Shown: positions 54,348 through 63,909 of the stretch, piece after piece
How positions within the stretch are numbered: the stretch's first letter is position 1
How the letters are laid out: each line of letters opens with the position of its first letter
Origin: Rubellimicrobium arenae
GTDB lineage: Bacteria > Pseudomonadota > Alphaproteobacteria > Rhodobacterales > Rhodobacteraceae
NCBI RefSeq assembly: GCF_017916275.1
Contig: NZ_JAFMST010000007.1
Location: 270,477 to 334,476, forward strand
Direction: 5' to 3'
Length of the DNA: 64,000 nucleotides
Made by a program: the position numbers and the translations under genes
The notes under the pieces: model-generated
Databases searched by the model: none
What the model was told of the DNA's origin: nothing
Seen by the model: only the letters and a program-made list of their open reading frames with translations

Positions 54348-55066
54348 GCGCCGGCCACGTCCGGGACGTCGTTCCCCGAAGGCACCTGCGGGGCTGACGC
54401 AGGCCGGCGTTGCCGCCCCGCTCCGGCGCGGCGTCCGGGCTTCCCGGCCGTGATGCCTCGGCCCGAGGACGTCCCGGGCACGCCAGGCCGCGCCGGTGCG
54501 GCCTGTTTCCGCGGCTGACACTTCGGACTGATTCGGGGGGAGTGTCGAACCTTGCGCGCCGACCGGCGCAGCACAGGGGACAGAGCCTCGCTCCAGGGTG
54601 CCGATGGGCCCGGAATTGGGTCCGACATTACGAAACTCATTCGCTTACTGGTTGATCAATTTTCGACTTTCCGGTCGATCCGTAGATCGTTCCAATTGTC
54701 TGCATTTCATCAACTACAGACAACTCGGGCGAGAGAGTTCCAGCCTCCCGAAAACCTGGAGTTCAGCAAAGGGCTTTGAGGCATCCGGGCACCGGCCCAC
54801 CAGCGCCAATCCAAGCATCAACCCAATAACATAACCAATACAGATGTTTGTAAGACTGTCTTTGCCGGTCAGGCATGGGGAGATGCGCCGATGCCCGGGG
54901 GCTGGGGCCTGAGGCTACTCCTGTCGATTGATGACCGCGCTGACCGAACGGCGGAGCGAGCGTTTACCATCCGATCACAATCCCACGACTTTAGAATTGC
55001 GGGAGCCACAATCCTGCCGTAAATGTGTCACCCATAAGGCCACAATTAAGCCTAAAGGGGACCAAA
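54348..55066. other. 719-base intergenic region with an AT-rich island
   Basis: The stretch 54610-54860 and 54960-55066 is clearly poorer in GC than the rest of the window. Short open frames of about 75 codons exist but have no conserved content. CACAAT occurs three times in the direct orientation at 54976, 55007 and 55041, spaced 31 and 34 bases. A possible promoter is TTGCGG at 54997 with TAAATG 17 bases later. No transposase, inverted-repeat ends or RNA gene were recognised. Confidence 0.5.
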
Positions 55067-55681
55067 ATGAGACTTGTTTCGATCGTTGCCGGTGTTGCCA
55101 TGGCCTCCGCCTTGGGTCTGGGTATCAGCGCGGCCTCGGCTGCGACCTGCGTGGGAACGGGGCAAACCTTCACGCTGACGACGACGCCCGACGCGACCTG
55201 CTTCGCCACGGCGACCACCAGCAGCAGCAACATCTCGGGCAATCCGAACGGGGCGAACCCCGACCCGATCTTCGGCCTTTACGGCACGGGCCTCCAACTC
55301 GTCGACAAGTCGGACAACAGCACCGACGGCAGCAACCCGCTCGCGCTCACGGTGGCCAACGGAACCCTGGGCGGCGCCTGGTCGATCGGATCGCTCATGG
55401 CGCCGGCCGGCAAGATGTACACCGACCTGATCATCGCCTTCAAAACCGGCGGCAACAGCAGCCGCATCTCGACCTGGGCCGCCTTCCTGCTGCCCGAAGG
55501 CGTGACCTCGGGGACCTGGGCGACCACCGGCAAGAACGCGCTGTCGCACGTCAACGTCTATGCGCGGCTCGTGGATGCGCCCGAGCCCCCGCCGGCGCCC
55601 GTGCCGGTCCCGGCAGCGGGCGTCCTGCTCCTGGGCGCGCTGGGCGGACTGGGCGCGCTGCGCCGCCGCAAGACCGCCTGA
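55067..55681 (+). CDS. VPLPA-CTERM sorting-domain exported protein
   Basis: A 204-residue protein with a signal peptide (MRLVSIVAGVAMASALGLGI, cleavage near SAASAA). The mature part is Thr/Ser/Asn-rich with two Cys. The C-terminus VPVPAAGVLLLGALGGLGAL followed by RRRKTA is the VPLPA-CTERM signal: a VPxPA motif, a hydrophobic helix and a basic tail, recognised by an exosortase-type system. The protein is expected at the surface or in exopolymer. AAAGGGG lies six bases before the ATG. The sorting enzyme is not in the window. Confidence 0.88.
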   Translation: MRLVSIVAGVAMASALGLGISAASAATCVGTGQTFTLTTTPDATCFATATTSSSNISGNPNGANPDPIFGLYGTGLQLVDKSDNSTDGSNPLALTVANGTLGGAWSIGSLMAPAGKMYTDLIIAFKTGGNSSRISTWAAFLLPEGVTSGTWATTGKNALSHVNVYARLVDAPEPPPAPVPVPAAGVLLLGALGGLGALRRRKTA

Positions 55682-55700
55682 GCCGCACCCTGGATGCGGA

Positions 55701-55726
55701 AAGGGGCAGCCGTTCGGCTGCCCCTT
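55701..55726. terminator. terminator, probably bidirectional
   Basis: AAGGGGCAGCC and GGCTGCCCCTT form an 11-pair stem around GTTC, between the convergent VPLPA-CTERM and mntH genes. T-rich sequence (GTCGTTTT on the plus strand, TTTCC on the minus) follows both sides. Confidence 0.8.
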
Positions 55727-55751
55727 GTCGTTTTCGGCCGGATCGACCGGC

Positions 55752-57077
55752 TCAGCCGAGCGCCACGTCGTAGAGCAGCTTGACGTTCAACCCGACGATC
55801 AGCACCGCGATCATCGCGCAGACCACGGTCAGCCAGGACGGGGCGACGAGGCCCCCCATCTTGGACCGCGACGCGGTGAACATGACCAGGGGCACGATGG
55901 CGAAGGGCAACTGGAAGCTCAGGACCACCTGACTGAGGATCAGGAGCTTTCCGGTCCCCTCGTTCCCCCAGATCAGGATGACGATGATCGCGGGCAGGAT
56001 GGCCAGGGTGCGGGTCAGGAGCCGCCGCAGCACCGGCGAGATCCGCAGCGCCACGAAGCCTTCCATCACGATCTGCCCCGCCATGGTCGCCGTGACGGTC
56101 GCATTGAGCCCCGAGCAGAGCAGCGCCACGCCGAACAGGATGGGGGCCAGCGCCGACCCCAGCAGCGGCTCCAGCAGCAGGTGCGCCTGGTCGATCTCGG
56201 CGATCTCGGTCACGCCGGCGCGGTGGAAGGTGGCCGCGGCCAGGATCAGGATCGAGGCGTTGATGGTCAGGGCGAACATCAGCGCGATGGTCGAATCCCA
56301 GGTGGCGAGCGTCAGCGCCTCGCGCCGGGATGCCGCGTCCCGCCCGAAGTCGCGCGTCTGCACGATGCCGGAATGCAGGTACAGGTTGTGAGGCATCACC
56401 GTGGCCCCGATGATGCCGAGCGCGAGATACAGCATCTGCTGGTCCAGCACGATCTCGCGCGTGGGGGCGAAGCCGGCGATGACCGCGCCCCAGTCCGGGT
56501 CCGCCATGGCGATCTGCAGGCCGAAGCAGACCGCGATGACCGCAAGGAGCGCGATGATCAGGGCTTCGACCCAGCGGAAACCCTTGTTCTGGAGCCACAG
56601 GATCAGGAACACGTCGGCCGCGGTGATGAAGATCCCGATCTCGAGAGGGATGCCGAACAGGAGGTTGAGCCCGATGGCCGTCCCGATTACCTCGGCCAGG
56701 TCGGTCGCGATGATCGCGAGTTCGGCCAGGATCCAGAGGGGGCGCGCCACCCAGGCCGGGAACGCGTCCCGGCAGGCCTGGGCGAGGTCCCGCCCCGAGG
56801 CGATGGCAAGCCGCGCGCAAAGCGACTGGAGCAGGATCGCCATGATGTTGGACAACAGCGCGATGAACAGGAGCGCGTAGCCGAAGGCCGCCCCTCCGGC
56901 CAGCGACGTGGCCCAGTTGCCCGGGTCCATGTAGCCCACCGCCACCAGGTAGCCCGGCCCCACGAAGGCCAGGAAGCGGCGCAGGCGCGTGCCGCCCAGC
57001 CCCACCGACACCGTCCGGTAAACCTCGGACAGGGAGGGGGCCTCGCGGTCCTGACGCCAGCCGTTCATCAGGGACAT
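55752..57077 (-). CDS. mntH: Nramp-family Mn2+/Fe2+ transporter
   Basis: A 441-residue proton-coupled divalent metal importer with about eleven helices. The metal-site motifs are [15 protein letters not shown] in helix 1 and [16 protein letters not shown] in helix 6. The ATG at 57077 was chosen because AGGAG lies eight bases upstream; the GTG nine bases earlier would leave no space for a ribosome site. A dyad with ATGATTATCAT at its core lies just upstream, consistent with Fur/Mur control. It is divergent from a cation-diffusion exporter. Confidence 0.95.
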   Translation of the reverse strand: MSLMNGWRQDREAPSLSEVYRTVSVGLGGTRLRRFLAFVGPGYLVAVGYMDPGNWATSLAGGAAFGYALLFIALLSNIMAILLQSLCARLAIASGRDLAQACRDAFPAWVARPLWILAELAIIATDLAEVIGTAIGLNLLFGIPLEIGIFITAADVFLILWLQNKGFRWVEALIIALLAVIAVCFGLQIAMADPDWGAVIAGFAPTREIVLDQQMLYLALGIIGATVMPHNLYLHSGIVQTRDFGRDAASRREALTLATWDSTIALMFALTINASILILAAATFHRAGVTEIAEIDQAHLLLEPLLGSALAPILFGVALLCSGLNATVTATMAGQIVMEGFVALRISPVLRRLLTRTLAILPAIIVILIWGNEGTGKLLILSQVVLSFQLPFAIVPLVMFTASRSKMGGLVAPSWLTVVCAMIAVLIVGLNVKLLYDVALG

Positions 57078-57089
57078 TCCGTCCACTCC

Positions 57090-57110
57090 TGCGAATGATT
57101 ATCATGTGCA
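57090..57110. promoter_or_regulatory. Fur/Mur-like box upstream of mntH
   Basis: A 21-base dyad: TGC and GCA at the ends, and ATGAT-T-ATCAT in the centre (57095-57105). It resembles the classical Fur box core. It lies 13 bases before the mntH start codon, so binding would block transcription or translation start. Confidence 0.6.
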
Positions 57111-57327
57111 AGCTGGGGCGGCCGGGGCGGTTCGTCAATCTCCCCGTTGAGATCGGGCCAGGAAAACCTTTCCACGTCCCATTGGGCCCCGTCCCTTGGG
57201 CAAAGGTGCGTCGGAAACCGCCCGGGGCGGCCCCGGGACTCGCACATCGTGTCCCGCTCGATTAAGGGAGCGGCCCGCAGGCCCCGCCTGTGACCGACAC
57301 GGGGAACGGCATGAGGCGACAGGTTCC

Positions 57328-58215
57328 ATGAACGGCGTTCAGAAGATCGCGGCCGGCAGCATCGGGGTCGGCCTCCTCGTCCTCGGCCTCAAGTTCGCGG
57401 CCTTCTGGCTGACGGGTTCCATCGCGCTCTACTCGGACGCGCTGGAAAGCATCGTCAACGTCGTGACCGCCGTGGTCGCCCTGCTGGCCGTGCGGACCAG
57501 CGCCAAGCCGGCCGACGCCGCCCACCCCTATGGGCACGGCAAGGTCGAGTATTTCTCGGCCGTGATCGTGGGGGTCTTCATCGTCGTCGCGGCGCTCCTG
57601 ATCCTGAGCGAAGCCTGGCACGGCTACCGCAACCCCCGACCGCTCGTGGCCGCGCCCCAAGGCCTCCTGGTCAACGGCCTCGCGGGTGCGGTCAACGCCG
57701 TCTGGTGCTGGGTGCTGATCCACCGCGGGCGGCGGCTCAGGTCGCCGGCGCTCGTGGCGGATGGACGGCACCTGCTGACCGACGTGATCTCCTCGGCCGG
57801 GGTGCTCTTGGGCGTGCTGCTGGCGATCACGACCGGCTGGGCCGTGCTCGACCCCGCCCTGGCGGCGCTGGTGGCGCTCAACATTCTGTGGTCGGGCTGG
57901 CAGCTCATGCGCGAGTCGGTGGGCGGGCTGATGGACGTGTCGCTGCCCGAGTCGATGCTGGCGCAGATCCGGGGCGTGATCTCGGCCAACGCCGACGGCG
58001 CGATCGAGGCGCACGACCTGCGGACGCGCAACGCGGGGCCCCTGACCTTCGTGGAGTTCCACCTGGTGGTGCCCGGCGACATGACGGTCTCGACGGCGCA
58101 CGACATCTGCGACCGCATCGAGCAGGCGATCCGCGCCGAGATCGAGCCCGTCCTCATCACCATCCATGTCGAGCCCGAGAACAAGGCCAAGCATTCGGGC
58201 ATCATCGTCCTCTAG
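57328..58215 (+). CDS. cation diffusion facilitator (CDF) exporter
   Basis: A 295-residue metal exporter with six helices. CDF signatures are TGSIALYSDALESIVNVVTA (helix 2 metal site with D and D), HPYGHGKVEYFSAVIVG, and DGRHLLTDVISSAG (helix 5 HxxxD). The soluble C-terminal domain ends EPVLITIHVEPENKAK. Which metal is moved (Zn, Fe, Mn) cannot be told by eye; DxxxD and HxxxD sites are compatible with Fe/Mn or Zn. It lies opposite mntH, 250 bases apart. Its stop overlaps the convergent pccR-like gene by four bases. Confidence 0.9.
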   Translation: MNGVQKIAAGSIGVGLLVLGLKFAAFWLTGSIALYSDALESIVNVVTAVVALLAVRTSAKPADAAHPYGHGKVEYFSAVIVGVFIVVAALLILSEAWHGYRNPRPLVAAPQGLLVNGLAGAVNAVWCWVLIHRGRRLRSPALVADGRHLLTDVISSAGVLLGVLLAITTGWAVLDPALAALVALNILWSGWQLMRESVGGLMDVSLPESMLAQIRGVISANADGAIEAHDLRTRNAGPLTFVEFHLVVPGDMTVSTAHDICDRIEQAIRAEIEPVLITIHVEPENKAKHSGIIVL

Positions 58216-59663
58216 GGGCGCCCGGTGGGCGGCAGCTCGTAGGGGACGTCGCCCCGAAGGTTCGGATCGACGGACAGGCGGCGGCCCACCGGGGGGAAGG
58301 CCCGCTGCGCGCAGTCGGGGCGGTCGCACAGCCGGCAGCTCACCCCGATCGGCGTGAGCGCCCGGGGCCGTTTCCATTCCAGCCCGTCGCCGTAGACGAG
58401 CCGGTCGGCGTAGGCGAGCTCGCATCCGAAGCCGATGGCGTAGCGGCGGCGCGGCTCTCCGTAGGCGGCGGCGGCCTTGGTCACGCAGGTCGCCATGGAC
58501 AGGTAGCGCGTGCCGTCCGGCATCTCGGCCATCTGCACGAGCATCCGGTCCGGCTGCTCGAAGGCTTCGTGGACGTTCCAGAGCGGGCAGGCCCCGCCGT
58601 ACCGGGCGAACTGGACGCGGGTGGCGCTGTGCCTCTTGGTGATGTTGCCCGCGCGGTCCACCCGGAGAAAGTAGAAGGGGATGCCCTCCTGCCCCGGGCG
58701 CTGCAGGGTGGACAGCCGGTGGCAGACCTGCTCGAGGCTCGCGCCGAAGCTGGCCGCCAGCGCGCTCACGTCATGGCGCAGCCGCGAGGCGGCCTCCTGG
58801 AACGCCCCGTAGGGCAGCACGAGCGCCCCGGCATAGTAGTTGGCCAGGGCGATGCGGCAGATCGCGCCCGAGTCCGCGCTGGCGAACCCCGCCCCGGCCA
58901 CCACCTCCTCGATGACCTCCCCCGCCTCGAGGAGCGCGATCTGGTGCGCCATGGCGAACCGCTGCGAGGCGGGCTCGAGGAAGGCGTCGAGCACGAGCGT
59001 CCCGGCGCGGGGATCGAAGCGGCGCATCGGGCGCCGCGTGTCGAGGCTGCGGTCCAGCGTCACCGCCACCCCGTGATCCTGCTCGAGGGCGCGGGCCAGG
59101 GCCGCCGCCGGATCGCCGGGGGACAGCCGCCCCGCCCGCCCCTCGGCCAGGACATCGAGAGCGCCGACATAGTTGCCGATCTTGTGGAAGAAGTCCCGCA
59201 CCTCGTCATAGGGCAGGTTGGGCGCGCCCCCGGGATGCGGCCCGCCCGGAGCGGCGCGGGGCTGGGACAGCGCCTCGTCCAGCGACTGGTAGCGGTCGAG
59301 GAGGGCCCGATGCTCGGCTCCCAGCCGGAGCAGCGCCCGGGCGACGCCCGGCGCGGCCTGCGCCACGGCCTTGATCTCGGCCGCCGGGATGTCGCCCCCG
59401 CCCAGGGCCGGATCGCCCAGCGCGTCCCGGAGCCCCAGAAGGAGCCTGTCCTGTTCGTCATCCGAAAAGGCCTGAGGGTCCACGCGGAAGACGCGCGAGA
59501 GCTCCAGGAGCACGCCCGCCGTGAGGGGCCGCTGGTTGTGCTCGATCTGGTTGAGGTAGCTCGTGGAGATCAGGAGGCGCCGGGCCAGGTCGGCCTGAGT
59601 CATGCGCGCGCCCTGCCGAAGGTTGCGCACCGCCTCGCCGGAGAAGACTTTCCGCTTTCGCAT
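58212..59663 (-). CDS. pccR: ScfR/PccR-type XRE regulator of propionyl-CoA carboxylase
   Basis: A 483-residue regulator. The N-terminal helix-turn-helix covers about residues 9-65 ([38 protein letters not shown]). An ImmA/IrrE-like and DUF2083 region follows, with [15 protein letters not shown], and the cysteine motif [16 protein letters not shown] near the end. This is the short-chain fatty acyl-CoA regulator (ScfR) architecture; Rhodobacter PccR activates pccB on sensing propionyl-CoA. It is divergent from bioY-pccBA, the expected target. The ATG at 59663 gives [20 protein letters not shown]. Confidence 0.9.
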   Translation of the reverse strand: MRKRKVFSGEAVRNLRQGARMTQADLARRLLISTSYLNQIEHNQRPLTAGVLLELSRVFRVDPQAFSDDEQDRLLLGLRDALGDPALGGGDIPAAEIKAVAQAAPGVARALLRLGAEHRALLDRYQSLDEALSQPRAAPGGPHPGGAPNLPYDEVRDFFHKIGNYVGALDVLAEGRAGRLSPGDPAAALARALEQDHGVAVTLDRSLDTRRPMRRFDPRAGTLVLDAFLEPASQRFAMAHQIALLEAGEVIEEVVAGAGFASADSGAICRIALANYYAGALVLPYGAFQEAASRLRHDVSALAASFGASLEQVCHRLSTLQRPGQEGIPFYFLRVDRAGNITKRHSATRVQFARYGGACPLWNVHEAFEQPDRMLVQMAEMPDGTRYLSMATCVTKAAAAYGEPRRRYAIGFGCELAYADRLVYGDGLEWKRPRALTPIGVSCRLCDRPDCAQRAFPPVGRRLSVDPNLRGDVPYELPPTGRP

Positions 59664-59680
59664 TTTCTGGATCAGAGACC

Positions 59681-59696
59681 TTCGCAGATTTGCAGA
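59681..59696. promoter_or_regulatory. candidate PccR-type direct repeat
   Basis: TTCGCAGA and TTTGCAGA are adjacent, in direct orientation. ScfR proteins bind pairs of TTTGCAAA-like boxes. The site lies between the divergent regulator and bioY; a single TTTGCATG occurs at 59765, next to the bioY start. Confidence 0.5.
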
Positions 59697-59770
59697 TTGG
59701 CACGAAGATCCGCGACGCTCCACATGTTTTGTGCTTCTTCTCCGGCAAGCCGTCCTGCCAGAGGATTTGC

Positions 59771-60361
59771 ATGTTGTCTCATCGCCCCCGTTCCGCAGCC
59801 CCGGGCATCGCCGCCCTCCCGCCCGCTGCCGCGCGCCCATGGCTGTCCAAGGCCGCCCTGGTCCTGGGCGCGAGCTGGCTTCTGGCGGCGTCGGCGCATG
59901 TCGCGGTCCCGATGGTCCCTGTGCCCATGACGCTCCAGACCCTGGCGCTGCTCCTCGTCGCAGGCGGGCTCGGCCGGCGGCTCGGGACGGCCGCGGTGAT
60001 CGCCTACCTGGGCCAGGGCGCGCTGGGCCTCCCGGTCTTCGCGGGCGGCGGTGGCCCGGCCTACATGACGGGGCCGACGGGCGGGTTCCTCCTGGGCTTC
60101 CTCCTGGCTGCGATGCTGATCGGCTGGGCGGTGGACCGGGGCGCGGCGCGCCACTGGCTGCCCCTGGTCGGGGCTCTGGCGGTGGGCCATGCGTTGGTCT
60201 TCGTGCCGGGTGTCCTCTGGCTCGCGACCTTCACCGGCCTGCCTGGGGCCTGGGCCACGGGAGCCGCGCCGTTCCTGCTGGGCAGCGCGGTCAAGACCGC
60301 CCTGGCCGCGATGCTGCTCCGCGCCTTGCCGCACCCGACCCGCCGCCCGGGAGGCCTGTGA
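59771..60361 (+). CDS. bioY: biotin transporter BioY
   Basis: A 196-residue membrane protein with about six helices, the biotin-binding S component of an energy-coupling-factor transporter. Signatures: [57 protein letters not shown]. No bioM or bioN is nearby, so it may act alone or with a shared module. GAGG lies six bases before the ATG. Its stop overlaps the pccB start as TGATG. Supplying biotin next to a biotin-dependent carboxylase is an evident functional link. Confidence 0.92.
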   Translation: MLSHRPRSAAPGIAALPPAAARPWLSKAALVLGASWLLAASAHVAVPMVPVPMTLQTLALLLVAGGLGRRLGTAAVIAYLGQGALGLPVFAGGGGPAYMTGPTGGFLLGFLLAAMLIGWAVDRGAARHWLPLVGALAVGHALVFVPGVLWLATFTGLPGAWATGAAPFLLGSAVKTALAAMLLRALPHPTRRPGGL

Positions 60362-61887
60362 TGCGCGACGTCATCGAGGAACTCGAGCACAAGCGCGACG
60401 CGGCCCATCTGGGGGGCGGCGCGGCGCGGATCGAGGCCCAGCACCGGCGCGGCAAGCTCACCGCCCGGGAGCGGATCGAGCTCCTGCTCGACGAAGGAAG
60501 CTTCGAGGAGTTCGACACCTTCGTCACCCATCGCTCGACCGCCTTCGGCATGGACCGGACCAGGATCCCCGGCGACGGCGTGGTGACGGGCTGGGGCACG
60601 GTCAACGGGCGCAGGATCTTCGTCTTCGCCAAGGACTTCACCGTCTTCGGGGGCTCCCTGTCCGAGGCCCATGCCGAGAAGGTCCGCAAGGTCCAGCTCC
60701 TCGCCCTGAAGACCCGCTGCCCCATCGTCGGGCTGTACGACTCGGGCGGGGCGCGCATCCAGGAAGGGGTGGCGAGCCTGGCGGGCTATGCCGAGATCTT
60801 CAAGCAGAACGTGGTCGCGTCGGGCGTCATCCCGCAGATCAGCCTGATCATGGGCCCCTGCGCGGGCGGCGACGTCTATTCGCCCGCCCTCACCGACTTC
60901 ATCTTCATGGTCCGCGACACGAGCTACATGTACGTGACCGGGCCGGACGTCGTCCGCACGGTGACCAACGAGATCGTCAGCCACGAGGAGCTGGGCGGGG
61001 CCACGGTCCACACCACCCGCTCCTCGATCGCGGACGGCGCCTGGGACGACGACGTCGAGGCCCTGGCGGAGCTTCGGCGCTTCATCGACTTCCTGCCCGC
61101 CAACAACCGCGACGGCGCCCCCGAATGGCCGTCGCACGATCCGGGCGACCGGGCCGAGCCGAGCCTCGACACCCTGGTCCCCGCCAATCCCGCCGCGCCC
61201 TACGACGTCAAGGAACTGATCCGGAAGGTCGTGGACGAGGGCGACTTCTTCGAGATCGGCGAACGGTTCGCGGGCAACATCGTGACGGGCTTCGCCCGGA
61301 TGGAAGGACGCACGGTCGGCGTGGTCGCCAACCAGCCGATGGTGCTGGCGGGGGTGCTGGACAGCGACGCCTCGCGCAAGGCCGCCCGCTTCGTCCGCTT
61401 CTGCGACGCCTTCGGCCTTCCGATCGTGACCTTCGTGGACGTGCCGGGCTTCCTGCCCGGAACGGCGCAGGAAGGCGGCGGCCTCATCAAGCACGGGGCC
61501 AAGCTGCTGTTCGCCTACAGCGAATGCACGGTGCCGCTGGTCACCGTCATCGTCCGCAAGGCCTTTGGCGGCGCCTATGACGTGATGGCCTCCAAGCACA
61601 TCGGCGGCGACGTCAACTACGCCTGGCCCACGGCGCAGATCGCCGTGATGGGGGCCAAGGGCGCGGCCGAGATCCTGTACCGCGGCCGTCCGCCCGAGGA
61701 GATCGCCGAACGGACCCGCGACTACGAGGAGCGGTTCCTGTCCCCTTTCGTCGCCGCCGAACGGGGCTACATCGACGAGGTGATCCGCCCCCACAACACC
61801 CGCAAGCGCATCGCCCGCGCCCTCGCCCTTCTCCGCACCAAGGAAACCGAGAGCCCGTGGCGCAAGCATGACAACCTTCCGCTCTGA
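60361..61887 (+). CDS. pccB: propionyl-CoA carboxylase beta chain
   Basis: A 508-residue carboxyltransferase subunit that moves CO2 from biotin to propionyl-CoA, giving methylmalonyl-CoA. Motifs include [40 protein letters not shown], and [20 protein letters not shown], with [20 protein letters not shown] near the end. The length matches known PccB (about 510). It starts inside the bioY stop (TGATG). The downstream alpha chain completes the enzyme. Confidence 0.97.
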   Translation: MRDVIEELEHKRDAAHLGGGAARIEAQHRRGKLTARERIELLLDEGSFEEFDTFVTHRSTAFGMDRTRIPGDGVVTGWGTVNGRRIFVFAKDFTVFGGSLSEAHAEKVRKVQLLALKTRCPIVGLYDSGGARIQEGVASLAGYAEIFKQNVVASGVIPQISLIMGPCAGGDVYSPALTDFIFMVRDTSYMYVTGPDVVRTVTNEIVSHEELGGATVHTTRSSIADGAWDDDVEALAELRRFIDFLPANNRDGAPEWPSHDPGDRAEPSLDTLVPANPAAPYDVKELIRKVVDEGDFFEIGERFAGNIVTGFARMEGRTVGVVANQPMVLAGVLDSDASRKAARFVRFCDAFGLPIVTFVDVPGFLPGTAQEGGGLIKHGAKLLFAYSECTVPLVTVIVRKAFGGAYDVMASKHIGGDVNYAWPTAQIAVMGAKGAAEILYRGRPPEEIAERTRDYEERFLSPFVAAERGYIDEVIRPHNTRKRIARALALLRTKETESPWRKHDNLPL

Positions 61888-61896
61888 GGCCATCCC

Positions 61897-63909
61897 ATGT
61901 TCACCAAGCTGTTGATCGCGAACCGTGGGGAGATTGCCTGCCGCGTGATGCGGACGTGCCGGCGGCTGGGGATCCGGACGGTGGCGGTGTACTCCGAGGC
62001 GGATGCGCGGGCGCTGCATGTGCAGATGGCGGACGAGGCGCATTGCCTGGGACCGGCGCCGGCGTCGCAAAGCTATCTCAGCATCGAGCGGGTCCTGGAG
62101 GCGGTGCGGGCCACGGGGGCCGAGGCCGTCCACCCCGGCTACGGGTTCCTGAGCGAGAACGCGGCCTTCGCGCAGGCGCTGGCCGAGGCGGGGGTGGCCT
62201 TCGTCGGCCCGCCGGCGGCGGCGGTCGAGGCCATGGGCGACAAGATCACCTCCAAGCGGCTGGCGCAGGCCGCGGGGGTCTCCACGGTGCCCGGGCACAT
62301 GGGACTGGTGGCAGACGCCGAGGAGGCTGTCGCGATCGCGCAGGGCATCGGCTATCCGGTGATGATCAAGGCCTCGGCGGGGGGCGGGGGCAAGGGAATG
62401 CGCATCGCCTGGGGGGACGCGGAGGCGCGGGCGGGCTTCCAGGCCTCGCGCAATGAGGCGCAGGCGGCCTTCGGCGACGGGCGCATCTTTCTTGAAAAGT
62501 TCGTGGACCAGCCGCGCCACATCGAGATCCAGGTGCTGGCCGACGCCCATGGAAACGTGGTGCACCTGCACGAGCGCGAATGCTCGGTGCAGCGGCGCAA
62601 CCAGAAGGTGGTCGAGGAAGCGCCCTCGCCCTTTCTGGACGCCGCCACGCGCGCGGCCATGGGCGAGCAGGCCTGCGCCCTGGCGCGCGCCGTGGGCTAC
62701 CAGAGCGCGGGCACGGTCGAGTTCATCGTCGACGGGGCGCGCAACTTCTACTTCCTGGAGATGAACACCCGCCTCCAGGTGGAGCATCCCGTCACCGAGA
62801 TGATCACCGGGCTCGACCTCGTGGAGCAGATGATCCGCGTGGCGGCCGGCGAGCCCCTGGGCTTTGCCCAGGCGGACGTGCCGCTCCGGGGCTGGGCGAT
62901 GGAATCGCGCGTCTATGCCGAAGACCCGCGGCGGGGCTTCCTGCCCTCGACGGGACGGCTCACGCGCTATCGCCCGCCGGCGGACGGACCGCTCGGCGGC
63001 GCGGAGGGCGGGGCGCAGGTGCGCGTGGACAGCGGCGTGGCCGAAGGGGGCGAGATCAGCCGCTTCTATGACCCCATGATCGCCAAGCTGGTCACCTGGG
63101 CGGAGACGCGGGCGGAGGCCGTCGAGGCGATGGCGGCGGCGCTGGACGACTTCGAGATCGAAGGGATCGGGCACAACCTGCCGTTCCTCGCGGCACTGAT
63201 GGGGCATCCGCGCTTCCAGGCCGGCCGGCTCAGCACCGCCTTCATCGCCGAGGAATGGCCCCAGGGCTTCCACGGGGTGACGCTCGGGGCGCCCGAGCAG
63301 CGGCGCGTGGCGGCCGCGGCGGCGGCGCTGCACAGGGTGGCGGAGATCCGGCGCGCCCGCATCTCGGGGCGGCTGGGGCACCACGCCCGGCAGGTGGGCT
63401 CGACCTGGGTGGTTCAGCTGGACGGCATGGGACTGGACGTGACCCTGCGGGCCGACGCGGGGGGGACGGAGGTGGTCTTTGCCGACGGTGAGCGCCTGCG
63501 GGTCGAAGGCAGCTGGACCCCGGGCCAGAGCCTGGCTCGGCTGCGGGTGGGGGGACGGCCCCTTCTGCTGGGGGTGGCGCCCGCCCCGGGCGGGTTTCGG
63601 CTGCGCACGCAGGGCGCGGAGCTGCGGGCGCATGTACGCACCCCGCGGGAGGCCGAGCTGGCGGCGCTGATGCCGGCCAAGCGCCCCCCCGACACCTCGC
63701 GGGCGCTTCTGTGCCCCATGCCGGGGCTGCTCACCCGGCTGTGGGTGGCCGAAGGCGAGGAGGTGGAGGCGGGCCAGGCGCTGGCCACGGTGGAGGCCAT
63801 GAAGATGGAGAACACCCTCACCGCCGAGCGGCGCGGCCGGGTGGCCCGGGTAAGCGCGCGCGAGGGCGAGACGCTGGCCGTGGACCAGGTGATCCTGGAG
63901 TTCGCATGA
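61897..63909 (+). CDS. pccA: propionyl-CoA carboxylase alpha chain (biotin carboxylase and carrier)
   Basis: A 670-residue subunit with the biotin carboxylase N-terminal domain (LLIANRGEIACRVMRTCRRL), ATP-grasp with KASAGGGGKGMRIA, HIEIQVLADAHGNVVHLHER, and EMNTRLQVEHPVTE. The central BT domain spans about residues 470-590, and the C-terminal biotinyl domain has the carrier Lys636 in EAMKMEN. It carboxylates biotin for PccB. It starts nine bases after pccB. The biotin substrate may come via BioY from the same operon. Confidence 0.97.
   Translation: MFTKLLIANRGEIACRVMRTCRRLGIRTVAVYSEADARALHVQMADEAHCLGPAPASQSYLSIERVLEAVRATGAEAVHPGYGFLSENAAFAQALAEAGVAFVGPPAAAVEAMGDKITSKRLAQAAGVSTVPGHMGLVADAEEAVAIAQGIGYPVMIKASAGGGGKGMRIAWGDAEARAGFQASRNEAQAAFGDGRIFLEKFVDQPRHIEIQVLADAHGNVVHLHERECSVQRRNQKVVEEAPSPFLDAATRAAMGEQACALARAVGYQSAGTVEFIVDGARNFYFLEMNTRLQVEHPVTEMITGLDLVEQMIRVAAGEPLGFAQADVPLRGWAMESRVYAEDPRRGFLPSTGRLTRYRPPADGPLGGAEGGAQVRVDSGVAEGGEISRFYDPMIAKLVTWAETRAEAVEAMAAALDDFEIEGIGHNLPFLAALMGHPRFQAGRLSTAFIAEEWPQGFHGVTLGAPEQRRVAAAAAALHRVAEIRRARISGRLGHHARQVGSTWVVQLDGMGLDVTLRADAGGTEVVFADGERLRVEGSWTPGQSLARLRVGGRPLLLGVAPAPGGFRLRTQGAELRAHVRTPREAELAALMPAKRPPDTSRALLCPMPGLLTRLWVAEGEEVEAGQALATVEAMKMENTLTAERRGRVARVSAREGETLAVDQVILEFA

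Noticed and set aside
54552..54834. Two overlapping frames of about 75 codons in the AT-rich gap
   Set aside because: No ribosome site, no conserved content and mutual overlap.
54348..55066. Insertion-sequence remnant
   Set aside because: AT-rich composition alone; no transposase residues, terminal inverted repeats or target duplication were found.
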